A program made the translations under genes and the position numbers. Below are positions 17,420 to 25,850 of a stretch of 64,000 bases of DNA, piece after piece. The notes under the pieces were generated by a model, which saw nothing but the letters and a program-made list of their open reading frames with translations, ran no database searches and was not told the origin of the DNA. The stretch is from Kangiella sediminilitoris. Lineage in GTDB: Bacteria; Pseudomonadota; Gammaproteobacteria; Enterobacterales; Kangiellaceae. Within the stretch, counting starts at the first letter, position 1. Each line of letters opens with the position of its first letter. The DNA is taken from assembly GCF_001708405.1 (NCBI RefSeq), contig NZ_CP012418.1, forward strand, positions 682,001 through 746,000, in the 5' to 3' direction.

Positions 17420-17626
17420 TTAATCTGATTTAGACTCTGGGCAGAAGACATTAAAGAGACGGCACATGAAGCTTCGCTCAGAGTCATCTTCACCATCATT
17501 CCCTGGCAACGGTTCGTCGGCTTGAAATTGAGTCGGACTTCCAGGCTGGTAACTAGCAGGTGAGTTAACGAATGAGTAGCCCGCCCCGATGATAAGTGCG
17601 ACTAATAGGGTGATTAATGTTTTCAC
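17420..17626 (-). CDS. Small exported or membrane-anchored protein, 68 residues
   Basis: The start is GTG (minus strand, 17624-17626) with a strong GAAGGAG about seven bases upstream, which supports real translation. A hydrophobic N-terminus (LITLLVALIIGAGYSFV) acts as signal or anchor, followed by a Pro/Gln-rich and acidic segment (DEPLPGNDGEDDSER) and a C-terminal piece with two cysteines (FMCRLFNVFCPES). I do not recognise the family. It is convergent with the regulator gene, 22 bases apart. Confidence 0.6.
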   Translation of the reverse strand: MKTLITLLVALIIGAGYSFVNSPASYQPGSPTQFQADEPLPGNDGEDDSERSFMCRLFNVFCPESKSD

Positions 17627-17997
17627 TTTGTTTCTCCTTCAACTGAGTTTTGTTTGTGTTTATTTTTAAGCTGGCCATAAAAGAGGCACACCAGAAGTGT
17701 ATGGCGGACTCATCTTTTTGACTAGTCAGGAAGGTTAATGTTTATTTAATGGAAAGTTAAGCAAGGCAAAAGTTTGCTGAGAGGGCTACTCATATCGAAA
17801 AAGCTTTAACTCTACAAGGTTTATCTTTGTGGGGTTTTAAGGTATTTTACTGCGGTTGAAACGAAAGTTATAAAAGTCTTCTTTCGGCAGGTTTGGGGTA
17901 CTAATGCTGGAAAAGATTGGTTCTATATGCTAAAAACGTGGTGAGAGTTGACCTCTTACCAGTTATATAACATGATAAATTTAAGTGGGGAAAGCTG
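17627..17997. other. Intergenic region, 371 bases, fadR upstream region
   Basis: No gene of convincing quality. A frame of about 30 codons around 17765-17860 lacks a start codon. The right end carries the fadR promoter and palindrome; the rest is AT-rich and otherwise unremarkable. Confidence 0.55.
17939..17961. promoter_or_regulatory. Palindromic operator over the fadR promoter
   Basis: TGGTGAGAG (17939-17947) and CTCTTACCA (17953-17961) form an inverted repeat with 8 of 9 positions matched around TTGAC. It overlaps TTGACC (17948-17953), a near-consensus -35, with CATGAT 17 bases further on. This suits autoregulation. The TGGT...ACCA ends recall the E. coli FadR site, but the spacing is longer. 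Confidence 0.5.
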
Positions 17998-18717
17998 ATG
18001 GCTTCTACAGCTAAAGCATTAACGCCAGCAGCATTTGCTGAGCAGTATATTGTAGAGTCTATCTGGAATGGAAAATTTCCAGCAGGCACAATTTTACCAG
18101 CAGAGCGTGAGCTGGCTGAAATTATTGGGGTCACAAGAACAACTTTGCGCGAAGTATTGCAGCGCTTAGCACGTGATGGTTGGTTGACCATTCAGCATGG
18201 CAAGCCAACAAAGGTTAATGACATTTGGCAGTCTGCGACATTAAACGTCCTTGACACTCTAGTAACCTTGGACGATGCCGGCTCGATGACATTGGCTGAT
18301 AATTTACTCAGAGCAAGAACATCTATCGTCAGTGTATTTATGCGTGATGCGGTGAAAAAAGAACCGGAAAAGCTTCTAGCAGTATTGGCTGAGTTGGATA
18401 ATGTTCCAAACACTGCGGAAGGTTATATTGATTTCGACTGGCATTTCCACCATTCCGCAACCCGCGCCTGCGGTAACCCTATATATACTTTGATGCTTAA
18501 CGGTTTTGAGGCGATTTACTATAAAATAGGTCGTTTTTATTTTGGTTATGAGCAGACTCGTCGTCTGGCCTATAACTATTACCGTCAGCTTGAACAGGCG
18601 ATTAAAGAGAAAGATGTCGAGAAGGTTAATGAGATACTCTGGGAGTACGGTCATCAAAGTGGCGAGCTTTGGAATAAAGCCAAAGGTGATATGACCTCTC
18701 TGACTCAGCTCAACTAG
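17998..18717 (+). CDS. fadR: Fatty acid metabolism regulator FadR (GntR family)
   Basis: 239 residues, the usual FadR length. The N-terminal winged helix reads SIWNGKFPAGTILPAERELAEIIGVTRTTLREVLQRLARDGWLTIQHGKPT, and the C-terminal all-alpha acyl-CoA-binding domain (FadR_C) includes DFDWHFHHSATRACGNPIY and RFYFGYEQTRRLA. In known cases it represses beta-oxidation genes and activates unsaturated fatty acid synthesis genes; long-chain acyl-CoA releases it from DNA. It is followed by a lipase lipoprotein gene, a sensible functional neighbour. Confidence 0.94.
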   Translation: MASTAKALTPAAFAEQYIVESIWNGKFPAGTILPAERELAEIIGVTRTTLREVLQRLARDGWLTIQHGKPTKVNDIWQSATLNVLDTLVTLDDAGSMTLADNLLRARTSIVSVFMRDAVKKEPEKLLAVLAELDNVPNTAEGYIDFDWHFHHSATRACGNPIYTLMLNGFEAIYYKIGRFYFGYEQTRRLAYNYYRQLEQAIKEKDVEKVNEILWEYGHQSGELWNKAKGDMTSLTQLN

Positions 18718-18724
18718 TTTCAGC

Positions 18725-18742
18725 TGGTAAGTCCACTTGCCA
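18725..18742. promoter_or_regulatory. Inverted repeat between fadR and the lipase gene
   Basis: TGGTAAG (18725-18731) and CTTGCCA (18736-18742) pair at 6 of 7 positions around TCCA. The half-site resembles the one in the fadR promoter (TGGTGAG/CTTACCA). It is placed to regulate the lipase gene, 92 bases downstream. Confidence 0.35.
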
Positions 18743-18833
18743 ATTGGGTATCTTACAGAGTAGGATTAGAACAATTTTATAAATAACATAATTAAATCGG
18801 TTAAAACCGCTCACTGATCAACGGGAGTTAGAA

Positions 18834-21002
18834 ATGAAGAAAACTTTATTATACGGAGTGACACTAGTTAGTAGTTTAGTGTTGGCAGCGTGTAGTGATG
18901 GGCCTGAAGAGCCCAAAGTACCAGGTACTGGCGATGGTAGTACTAAGTTAATTGCTCCAGTATATGCTCCTGGCGATGGTGAGATTCCAGTTCCTAACGA
19001 TCTATTATTCAGTGGTACAACTGATTTAACTCTAAATATCCCAACTGACGATCCAACTGATATGTCGGATCCATCAAACGCAATTAGCGGTCTTGATGGT
19101 TGGTCAACTCATGCTCCATTTAATATTGAGTTCCGTGGTGCAATTGATGGCAGCACAGTCGTTCCTGGGCAGACCGTTCGTGTATTTAAGGTTTCAGTAG
19201 CGCGTGGAGAAACGTCTCCTGGCTCAGGTATCCCTAATCCGACTGGACCAGTGACGGGTGTGGAACGCGAGTTGCAGGCTGGTAGCGAGTTTGTTGCGGT
19301 ACCTAATGGTCCTGCTGCTGTAGGTGTTGTCCCGTTAGCACCATTAGAGCCTCAAGGCAGCTATATGGTTATTGTTACTGACGGTATTTCTGACATAAAT
19401 GGTAATCCTCTGGTAGAAGATCCTCAGTTTGCCATTGCTAAATCGCCAGATGCAATTCCTGAGGGTTCTGCGACAGCCGGTTTAGAGCCTGTTAGACAGT
19501 TAGTTAACGCTATGCTGGCTGCTGCTGAAACTGGTGGTGTTGAGCGTGATAATGTCGTTCTCGCATATCAGTTTACTGTTCAGTCTGTCGCGGATGCTCT
19601 TGTCGCATCAAACTCGGTATACGTTAATGCGGCTTCACCGCTAGCTACATCTGGAAACTCTAGTTTTTCAAGTTTAATGACGGACACAACACCATTTACT
19701 GGTATTGGTGCAGCGAATCTATACAAAGGCCAAGTGTCTTTACCATATCTACTTTCAGCGCCTTCGTTAGAAAATCCAACAGCACCACTGAACAGCCAAT
19801 GGGTTGGTGCGGACATGGTTCCAACATCTCAGGGTCTGGTACCGAATCCTTTAGCAGGTGCTAACATTACTTATGCGAATAAATTACCTCAGAGAACGGG
19901 TGAAGAGTCAGTTCCGTTGTTGGTATCTATTCCAAAAAATACCCAATGCCCTAAGCCGTACCCGGTGATGATCTTCCAGCATGGACTGACAAGTAACAGA
20001 ACAGCTATGCTCGGTATCGCTGATACTATGGCAAGCGCTTGTACAGCGGTTGTATCTATGGATTTACCGCTACACGGAATTGCTCAAGACAATGCAGTAC
20101 ACCAAGGGCTGCAGCAAGCGAGTGGCGGGCAAATTGGAATTTTTGCGGGGTACACTCCGGGTTCAGCCAGAGAGCGTACTTTTGGTGTGGACTATGTAGT
20201 AAATGGTTCTAGTCCAACGCAGCCGGGTCAAGACGGCCAACCTGATGCATCAGGAACACACTTCATTAACCTTCAAAACTTGTTGGTTTCTAGAGACAAT
20301 ATTCGACAAGGGGTTCTCGACCTACTAGCGTTGGAATCTGAAATCCCTAATATGGATATTGACGGAGATAGTACCCCTGACTTTGATGGTTCAAAAATCA
20401 GCTTCATGGGTTACTCTCTTGGTGGAGTTGTTGGTTCAAACTATATGGCATTGACTGCTGACACAAAGCAAGGGGTCTTGGCAGGAACAACAGGTAGCAT
20501 TGCTCAATTCTTGAATGGATCGCCTGCCTTCGGTCCTGTTATTCGTGGTGGCTTATCAGCAGCTTCAGGTGTAGCAGTAGATGACCCTGCATTCGTTCCT
20601 GAAGTCTTATCACCATTCTTGTTTGCTGCACAAACAGTAGTTGACTCGGGTGATCCTGTGAATTACGCGGCAATCGCGATAGCTAATAATAAGCCGACAC
20701 TGGGAGTGCAGATCCAAACGGATACGGTCGTTCCTCCAGTTATTGAAGGAGGTCCTCTAGCTGGGGCAACTCCTCATGCAGCATTGTTCGGATTACCGGT
20801 CGTTACACAGACGACACAAACATCACGTGCTTCGATTAAAGTCTCTGATGGTAATCATGGAACCGTACTTACACCTGCGGGCCCTAATGGTTCGACAGAG
20901 TTTATTGAGCAAACCACGTTAATACAAAACGCAATTGCCAAGTTTATTGCCTCTGGCGGTGCCTTGGTCGAGATTACAGACCCTTCACTCGTTGAACAGT
21001 AA
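18834..21002 (+). CDS. Surface lipase lipoprotein, VolA-like
   Basis: 722 residues. Signal peptide with lipobox VLAAC (Cys20), so lipid-anchored in the outer membrane. Residues ~35-320 match the bacterial virulence-factor lipase N-terminal region (YAPGDGEIPVPNDLLFSG; GAIDGSTVVPGQTVRVF; PLAPLEPQGSYMVIVTDGI). The C-terminal alpha/beta-hydrolase has the oxyanion segment FQHGLTSNR and nucleophile S528 in GYSLGG, with a His in DGNHGTVL. VolA in Vibrio cholerae is a surface lysophospholipase that feeds fatty acids to uptake. GGGAG precedes the ATG. The substrate here is not proven. Confidence 0.82.
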   Translation: MKKTLLYGVTLVSSLVLAACSDGPEEPKVPGTGDGSTKLIAPVYAPGDGEIPVPNDLLFSGTTDLTLNIPTDDPTDMSDPSNAISGLDGWSTHAPFNIEFRGAIDGSTVVPGQTVRVFKVSVARGETSPGSGIPNPTGPVTGVERELQAGSEFVAVPNGPAAVGVVPLAPLEPQGSYMVIVTDGISDINGNPLVEDPQFAIAKSPDAIPEGSATAGLEPVRQLVNAMLAAAETGGVERDNVVLAYQFTVQSVADALVASNSVYVNAASPLATSGNSSFSSLMTDTTPFTGIGAANLYKGQVSLPYLLSAPSLENPTAPLNSQWVGADMVPTSQGLVPNPLAGANITYANKLPQRTGEESVPLLVSIPKNTQCPKPYPVMIFQHGLTSNRTAMLGIADTMASACTAVVSMDLPLHGIAQDNAVHQGLQQASGGQIGIFAGYTPGSARERTFGVDYVVNGSSPTQPGQDGQPDASGTHFINLQNLLVSRDNIRQGVLDLLALESEIPNMDIDGDSTPDFDGSKISFMGYSLGGVVGSNYMALTADTKQGVLAGTTGSIAQFLNGSPAFGPVIRGGLSAASGVAVDDPAFVPEVLSPFLFAAQTVVDSGDPVNYAAIAIANNKPTLGVQIQTDTVVPPVIEGGPLAGATPHAALFGLPVVTQTTQTSRASIKVSDGNHGTVLTPAGPNGSTEFIEQTTLIQNAIAKFIASGGALVEITDPSLVEQ

Positions 21003-21021
21003 GCTGTAATCTATTAGGATG

Positions 21022-21049
21022 AAAAGCCCTCAATATGAGGGCTTTTTTT
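21022..21049 (+). terminator. Rho-independent terminator
   Basis: GCCCTC (21026-21031) and GAGGGC (21037-21042) around AATAT, with A4 before and T7 after; ends the lipase transcript. Confidence 0.9.
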
Positions 21050-21158
21050 ATGACTAGGAAAAAAGATATTTTAGAGTGATTTTTATCCAATTTTATTGGC
21101 TTTTAAAGTAAAATCACGTTTTACCGTCAACGCCTCATGGCATTATGCAAAGGTTACT

Positions 21159-22253
21159 ATGATTGAGTTTCTTTCGGAATACGGGCTTTTTCTATTAAAG
21201 GCCGCAACTATTATCATTGGGATTATGCTCGTACTGGGCATGATAATTAATGCTGGCCATCGGCAGCAGCAAGCTATCCCGAAAGGCGACCTAAGAGTTA
21301 CCAACCTCGGTGATGCGATTAAAGAGAGAAGTCAGGCCATTAAAAATGAAGTGATGTCTAAATATCAGTTCAAATATAGCCTGAAAAAAGAAAAGGAAGA
21401 AGACAAGGCTAAAGAAAAGGAAGAAAAGCAAAAGCTTAAGTCCTTGAAGAAAAAAGACCGTAAGGCGGATGACACAGACTCAAAAGATGACCGCCGGGCA
21501 AGAGTTTTTGTGATTGACTTTGACGGTGATATTGAGGCCAGTGATGTTGAGTCAATGCGAGAAGAAATTACTGCTATTCTGACTGCTGCGGAAGAAGGTG
21601 ATGAAGTCATGGTCCGGCTTAAAAGCCCCGGCGGTATGGTTCATACATATGGTCTGGCGGCATCACAATTGCAGAGAGTACGTGATGCGGGCTATAAACT
21701 GACCATTGCAGTTGACGAAGTTGCTGCCAGTGGTGGTTATATGATGGCCTGTGTTGCTGATACGATTACAGCTGCTCCTTTTGCAGTAATAGGATCAATC
21801 GGTGTGGTTGCAGAGTTACCGAATTTCCACCGTTTATTAAAAAAAGCAAATGTAGACTACGAACAACACACAGCGGGTGACTATAAACGGACATTAACGA
21901 TGTTTGGTGAAAATACCTCTCACGGAAGAGATAAATTTAAACAGGATCTGGATGATACACATGAACTGTTTAAGTCGTTTATCAATAAAAATCGACCACA
22001 GTTAGATTTAGAAAAGGTAGCGACCGGAGAGCACTGGTATGGTACGCGTGCCAAGGAGCTGGACTTAGTTGATGACCTTAAAACCAGCGATGATCTGATT
22101 ATTGATGCACTGAAAGATAAAGATGTGTATGCAATTAAATACAGTATCAAAAAACCAATCAGTGAGCGTTTATCTGTCAGCTTCAGCCGTGGTGCAGAAA
22201 GCCTGATTAATCGCCTGCTGCATCGTTCTTCCCGACAGGATTTATTCAAATAG
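21159..22253 (+). CDS. sohB: Inner-membrane peptidase SohB (signal peptide peptidase family S49)
   Basis: 364 residues from ATG 21159 (AAAGG five bases upstream). An in-frame ATG at 21096 would add 21 residues of unlike sequence. One N-terminal membrane helix is followed by a long charged, coiled-coil-like stretch (KKEKEEDKAKEKEEKQKLK), then the S49 domain. The catalytic serine is in DEVAASGGYMM (S191) and the lysine in GDYKRTLTMFGE (K243). It probably degrades membrane-released peptides in the periplasm. The low-complexity charged insert is typical of SohB. Confidence 0.93.
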   Translation: MIEFLSEYGLFLLKAATIIIGIMLVLGMIINAGHRQQQAIPKGDLRVTNLGDAIKERSQAIKNEVMSKYQFKYSLKKEKEEDKAKEKEEKQKLKSLKKKDRKADDTDSKDDRRARVFVIDFDGDIEASDVESMREEITAILTAAEEGDEVMVRLKSPGGMVHTYGLAASQLQRVRDAGYKLTIAVDEVAASGGYMMACVADTITAAPFAVIGSIGVVAELPNFHRLLKKANVDYEQHTAGDYKRTLTMFGENTSHGRDKFKQDLDDTHELFKSFINKNRPQLDLEKVATGEHWYGTRAKELDLVDDLKTSDDLIIDALKDKDVYAIKYSIKKPISERLSVSFSRGAESLINRLLHRSSRQDLFK

Positions 22254-22260
22254 GTTTAGC

Positions 22261-22914
22261 GTGGATTACGATTTCTGGAATAACTGTTGGTTGCGGCCAA
22301 CACAACCTTTCCATTTAAGCCAGGCGCACCATTTTTTAGTAAAGTATTACCAGCAGTATTTTGACGGTAAAGACAAGGTACTGCTGCCTTTATGCGGTAA
22401 GACAAGGGATTTACTTTTCCTATCTGACCAAAAGATCGATGCTGTTGGAGTTGAATTTAACCAGCATGCGGTAGAGGAGTTTTGGAAGGAAAGTGGGATT
22501 AGGCCCGAAATAACAAAGGTAGATAATGGTGTTCGGTATGATGCTGCTCATATCCACCTGTGGCTCAGTGACTTTTTTCAACTTCATAAGAAAGATACGG
22601 GTTCTTTCCAGCTGATTTTTGATCGTGCAGCAATCGTTGCATTGCCTCTTGAGCTACGACACAAATATGCGAGTCATCTCGAAAGTTTTCTTAGTCCGGA
22701 TGGGCAAATTCTACTGGTGACTATGGATTATGACCCGAAAGAGATGAGTGGTCCTCCATTTTGTATATCTGAGCGGGATTTGCATGAATTATTCCCCCAT
22801 GCTGAGATAACGGAACTTGACCGCCACAGTATTTTAGATAGCCACCCTCGTTGGAAAGAGCTTGAACTGAGCTATCTGAATGAAATCCTTTATAAAATTC
22901 GTTTAAAACATTAA
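22261..22914 (+). CDS. tpm: Thiopurine S-methyltransferase family protein
   Basis: 217 residues, GTG start at 22261, seven bases after sohB. The TPMT motifs are clear: FWNNCWLRPTQPFH at the N-terminus, LLPLCGKTRDLLFLSDQ (SAM-binding motif I) and VGVEFNQHAVEEFW. In bacteria members methylate thiopurines or selenium and tellurium compounds. The natural substrate is uncertain. Confidence 0.92.
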   Translation: MDYDFWNNCWLRPTQPFHLSQAHHFLVKYYQQYFDGKDKVLLPLCGKTRDLLFLSDQKIDAVGVEFNQHAVEEFWKESGIRPEITKVDNGVRYDAAHIHLWLSDFFQLHKKDTGSFQLIFDRAAIVALPLELRHKYASHLESFLSPDGQILLVTMDYDPKEMSGPPFCISERDLHELFPHAEITELDRHSILDSHPRWKELELSYLNEILYKIRLKH

Positions 22915-22920
22915 GAGTAT

Positions 22921-24837
22921 ATGAATAAACAGCAAAAAAAAGTTAAGCCATATGGTTTGTGGGAATCTCCAATCAGCGCTGAGCAACTTGCCAGCAAGTC
23001 AACCAGATTGGGGCAGATACAAACTACCTCGGACGCGCTCTACTGGCTGGAAGGGAGGCCAGAAGAGCAGGGGCGTGGAGTTATAGTCCGCTACCGCGAA
23101 GGACAGCGCGAAGACATCACACCGAAACCCTACAATGTTCGCACCCGTGTTCATGAGTACGGTGGTGCTGATTTCTGGCTTAACGATGATGTCTTACTGT
23201 TTGTTGACGATGAAGAACAGCAGCTTTATAAGCAAGACTTACAATCGCTGGAAGTTATCGCCATTACTCCTAAGCCACCTTCTAAGCGTAGCTGGCGCTA
23301 CAATGATGGTTGCATAGCACCTCAAGGCGACTTTACTGTCTGTGTACGAGAAAGGCACGAAAAAGGCGAGGTGGTGAATGAGCTGGTTAAGATACCTCTT
23401 GATGGCTCTGCCAGTCCATCCATTATTGCAGAGGGATATGATTTTTACTCTAATCCACGGATCAGCTCGGATGGTAAACGTATTAGCTGGCTTTGTTGGA
23501 ATCACCCGAACATGCCCTGGGATGAGACTGAAGTCTGGTCTGGCGAATGGGTGAACGGAGAAGTTGCCAACCCAAAGGCAGTTGTGGCGGAGAACAACGT
23601 ATCAGCTTATCAGCCTGACTGGAGCGATAATAATGAGTTGTTGTTTGCTGCGGACTATGAAGAGTGGTGGCATTTATATCAGCAAAACTCAAGCAAGCCA
23701 TTACATGTATTTCAGCATATTGAATTTGCACTCCCTCAGTGGGTCTTTGGCTGTAATACATGGCAACAGCTTGACGAGGATACCTTAATTGCGATTGGAA
23801 CAAAGACCGGTACCCAGGCACTCTATTTAATAAATCTGAGCGATGGTTCCATATCATTGCTAACTGACCATTGGACTGCTTTTAACGGTCAGATGGTGGT
23901 AAGGCATACTGAACAAGGAAATCAGGTGTATTTCGTTGCAGCGAACCCAACCCAGCCGGAATGTGTGATTGAGGTTACATTGGATGGTGATCACAATATC
24001 CTGCAACGGGAGATCTTGTCGGATTTAGAGCAGACCACAGATAGAGGTGACATATCTGTGGCACAGCATGTTAGCTTTAAAACATCTCATGGAGATAAAG
24101 CTCATGGTTTCTTCTATCCCCCAGTTAACAGTGGGTTCGAGGGGCCAGGTGATGAAAGACCACCCCTTATTGTAATGAGTCATGGCGGTCCTACAGCGAT
24201 GGCAGATAGCGGACTGGATTCGAAAATACAGTTCTGGACCAGCCGAGGCTTTGCAGTAGCCGACGTTAATTACCGCGGAAGTACTGGGTATGGACGACTT
24301 TTCAGAGATAAGCTTCGTGGACAGTGGGGGTTATTGGATGTAGATGACTGCATAGCAATGGGACACTATTTAGCGGAGCAGGGCTTAGTAGATGGCGAAC
24401 GTATGGCTATTAGAGGAGGGTCAGCAGGTGGCTATACGACTTTATGTGCGCTTACCTTCCATGATGCATTTAAAGCAGGTATGAGCCGCTATGGAGTGGC
24501 AGATTTGGTTTCCTTGTCTCAAGATAGCCATAAGTTTGAAATACGCTATCTGGATAGCATGGTAGGTCCATATCCTGAAAAGGCTGACATATATCAGCAG
24601 CGTTCACCTGTAAACCATACCGACCAATTATCATGCCCAATCCTGATTTTGCAGGGGCTGGAAGATAAAGTCGTACCCCCAAACCAGGCTGAAGCAATGG
24701 TTGATGCGCTTAAGGCAAAAGGGTTGCCCTATGAATATATAACGTTCGAAGGTGAAGGTCATGGATTCAGAAAGCCGGATACCATTATTAAAGCGTTTAA
24801 CACAGAGCTACATTTTTATCAGCAGTATTTACTTTAA
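22921..24837 (+). CDS. S9 family peptidase (prolyl oligopeptidase / acylaminoacyl-peptidase type)
   Basis: 638 residues. Residues ~1-390 form a beta-propeller with PD40-like blades; the rest is an alpha/beta-hydrolase. Nucleophile S501 lies in RGGSAGGYTT, the aspartate in LQGLEDKVVPPNQ and the histidine in FEGEGHGFRKPD. No signal peptide, so cytoplasmic. It is expected to cleave short peptides or acylated N-terminal residues. It follows tpm by six bases and is probably in the same operon with sohB. Confidence 0.9.
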   Translation: MNKQQKKVKPYGLWESPISAEQLASKSTRLGQIQTTSDALYWLEGRPEEQGRGVIVRYREGQREDITPKPYNVRTRVHEYGGADFWLNDDVLLFVDDEEQQLYKQDLQSLEVIAITPKPPSKRSWRYNDGCIAPQGDFTVCVRERHEKGEVVNELVKIPLDGSASPSIIAEGYDFYSNPRISSDGKRISWLCWNHPNMPWDETEVWSGEWVNGEVANPKAVVAENNVSAYQPDWSDNNELLFAADYEEWWHLYQQNSSKPLHVFQHIEFALPQWVFGCNTWQQLDEDTLIAIGTKTGTQALYLINLSDGSISLLTDHWTAFNGQMVVRHTEQGNQVYFVAANPTQPECVIEVTLDGDHNILQREILSDLEQTTDRGDISVAQHVSFKTSHGDKAHGFFYPPVNSGFEGPGDERPPLIVMSHGGPTAMADSGLDSKIQFWTSRGFAVADVNYRGSTGYGRLFRDKLRGQWGLLDVDDCIAMGHYLAEQGLVDGERMAIRGGSAGGYTTLCALTFHDAFKAGMSRYGVADLVSLSQDSHKFEIRYLDSMVGPYPEKADIYQQRSPVNHTDQLSCPILILQGLEDKVVPPNQAEAMVDALKAKGLPYEYITFEGEGHGFRKPDTIIKAFNTELHFYQQYLL

Positions 24838-25300
24838 TACCTGATACCCCAGGGGGGATTGTCACCATAATGCCTCGGCATAAAAAAGGATAAGCCGAGG
24901 CTAAAAATTAATGATACTAGCGTGGAAGACATTAAGTCGCTAGTCGGAGCGTATGGAGCATCGCCAGTAAAGGGCGTGGAAAGTTAGAGGCCCGAGATGC
25001 CAGTTCAGTTGGTGAGCGTCAGTGATGACTCGAAGTTGTTCTTTGAAATAAATACAAATGCTCTTGGGCTCGAATCAGAAGAGTAATACACTCCACAGAA
25101 GCCTTTTACTTGAGCTAAAAAGTATTAGTTTGATTAGGTTACGCCTGCTGATTTGATAAGTCACTGTGCCAAGCTGGAGGGTATCGGCATTATTTCTTTT
25201 GTCTCGGTTACTAAGTCAGTTTTTTAGTTGTTTTAAATGTCATAGCAAAAAGCCCTCAACAGAGGGCTTTCGAATTAGTATAAGTTGTTTTTACTTGCCC
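24838..25300. other. Intergenic region, 463 bases, with two inverted repeats
   Basis: No convincing gene. GCCTCGGC (24872-24879) pairs with GCCGAGGC (24894-24901), a perfect 8-base stem, and ACTAGCG (24916-24922) pairs with CGCTAGT (24938-24944), a perfect 7-base stem. The first may end the S9 peptidase transcript, though it lacks a T-run. A plus-strand frame at 25166-25471 runs into the minus-strand lipoprotein gene and looks spurious. Confidence 0.5.
25247..25270 (-). terminator. Rho-independent terminator (minus strand)
   Basis: GCCCTC (25252-25257) and GAGGGC (25262-25267) around AACA. On the minus strand the stem is followed by T5, so it ends the lipoprotein gene transcript. Confidence 0.8.
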
Positions 25301-25831
25301 TTATTGACCTTGAGTAAACTCATAGTCATCAATCAAAGTAAAGAAGCCATCTTCAGGATCCAGAAGCAAGTCAGCACTTATTGTAAAGTTATCTGGAGCT
25401 CCTCCCTCAAACTGCCAACGAACCTTAAAGTTAAACTTACCGTCTTCTGTTCTCTTTTGAATGAGCGGTGATTGTTGTAGTTCCTGAAAGTCTTTAATAG
25501 CTTCCTCTGATAGTTTAAACACGGTACTGTGTTTGAGAGTAGTGTCACCAAACCAGCTTTCTTCAGAAGATATTGTATCCTTGACAACAATGAGATTGAG
25601 GGTTTTATCTAGTTTATGGCTTGGAGTTAATAGTTTAACTTGAAGATTAGTTCTATCCTTAACATAGCCCCTGGAGATATTGGTAACAATTTTTGCTCGA
25701 ATATGCCTGGCATTAAGTTCAGCAAAATCTTTCTTATCAAAGGTCGACATGCTTAGCATGGTGGATAGTGGGATGTGTGAACACCCCACTACTAATAGAC
25801 ACAGCATGTAGGTAAAAAAATTCCTTTTCAT
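25301..25831 (-). CDS. Putative lipoprotein, unknown function
   Basis: 176 residues from the second of two nearby ATGs, chosen because AAGGA is six bases upstream of it but directly abuts the first. The signal sequence ends in VVGCS, a lipobox. The mature part is mixed alpha/beta with no motif I recognise; it contains KVRWQFEGGAPDNFTISADLLLDPEDG near the end. It lies 19 bases downstream of the symporter gene and could be co-transcribed. Confidence 0.65.
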   Translation of the reverse strand: MKRNFFTYMLCLLVVGCSHIPLSTMLSMSTFDKKDFAELNARHIRAKIVTNISRGYVKDRTNLQVKLLTPSHKLDKTLNLIVVKDTISSEESWFGDTTLKHSTVFKLSEEAIKDFQELQQSPLIQKRTEDGKFNFKVRWQFEGGAPDNFTISADLLLDPEDGFFTLIDDYEFTQGQ

Positions 25832-25850
25832 TCTCATTCCTTAAAACTTT

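Noticed and set aside
17765-17860. Short coding-like frame upstream of fadR
   Set aside because: About 30 codons without a start codon or ribosome-binding site; likely chance.
25166-25471. Plus-strand frame of 101 codons
   Set aside because: It overlaps the minus-strand lipoprotein gene and its terminator, has no ribosome-binding site and no recognisable domain.
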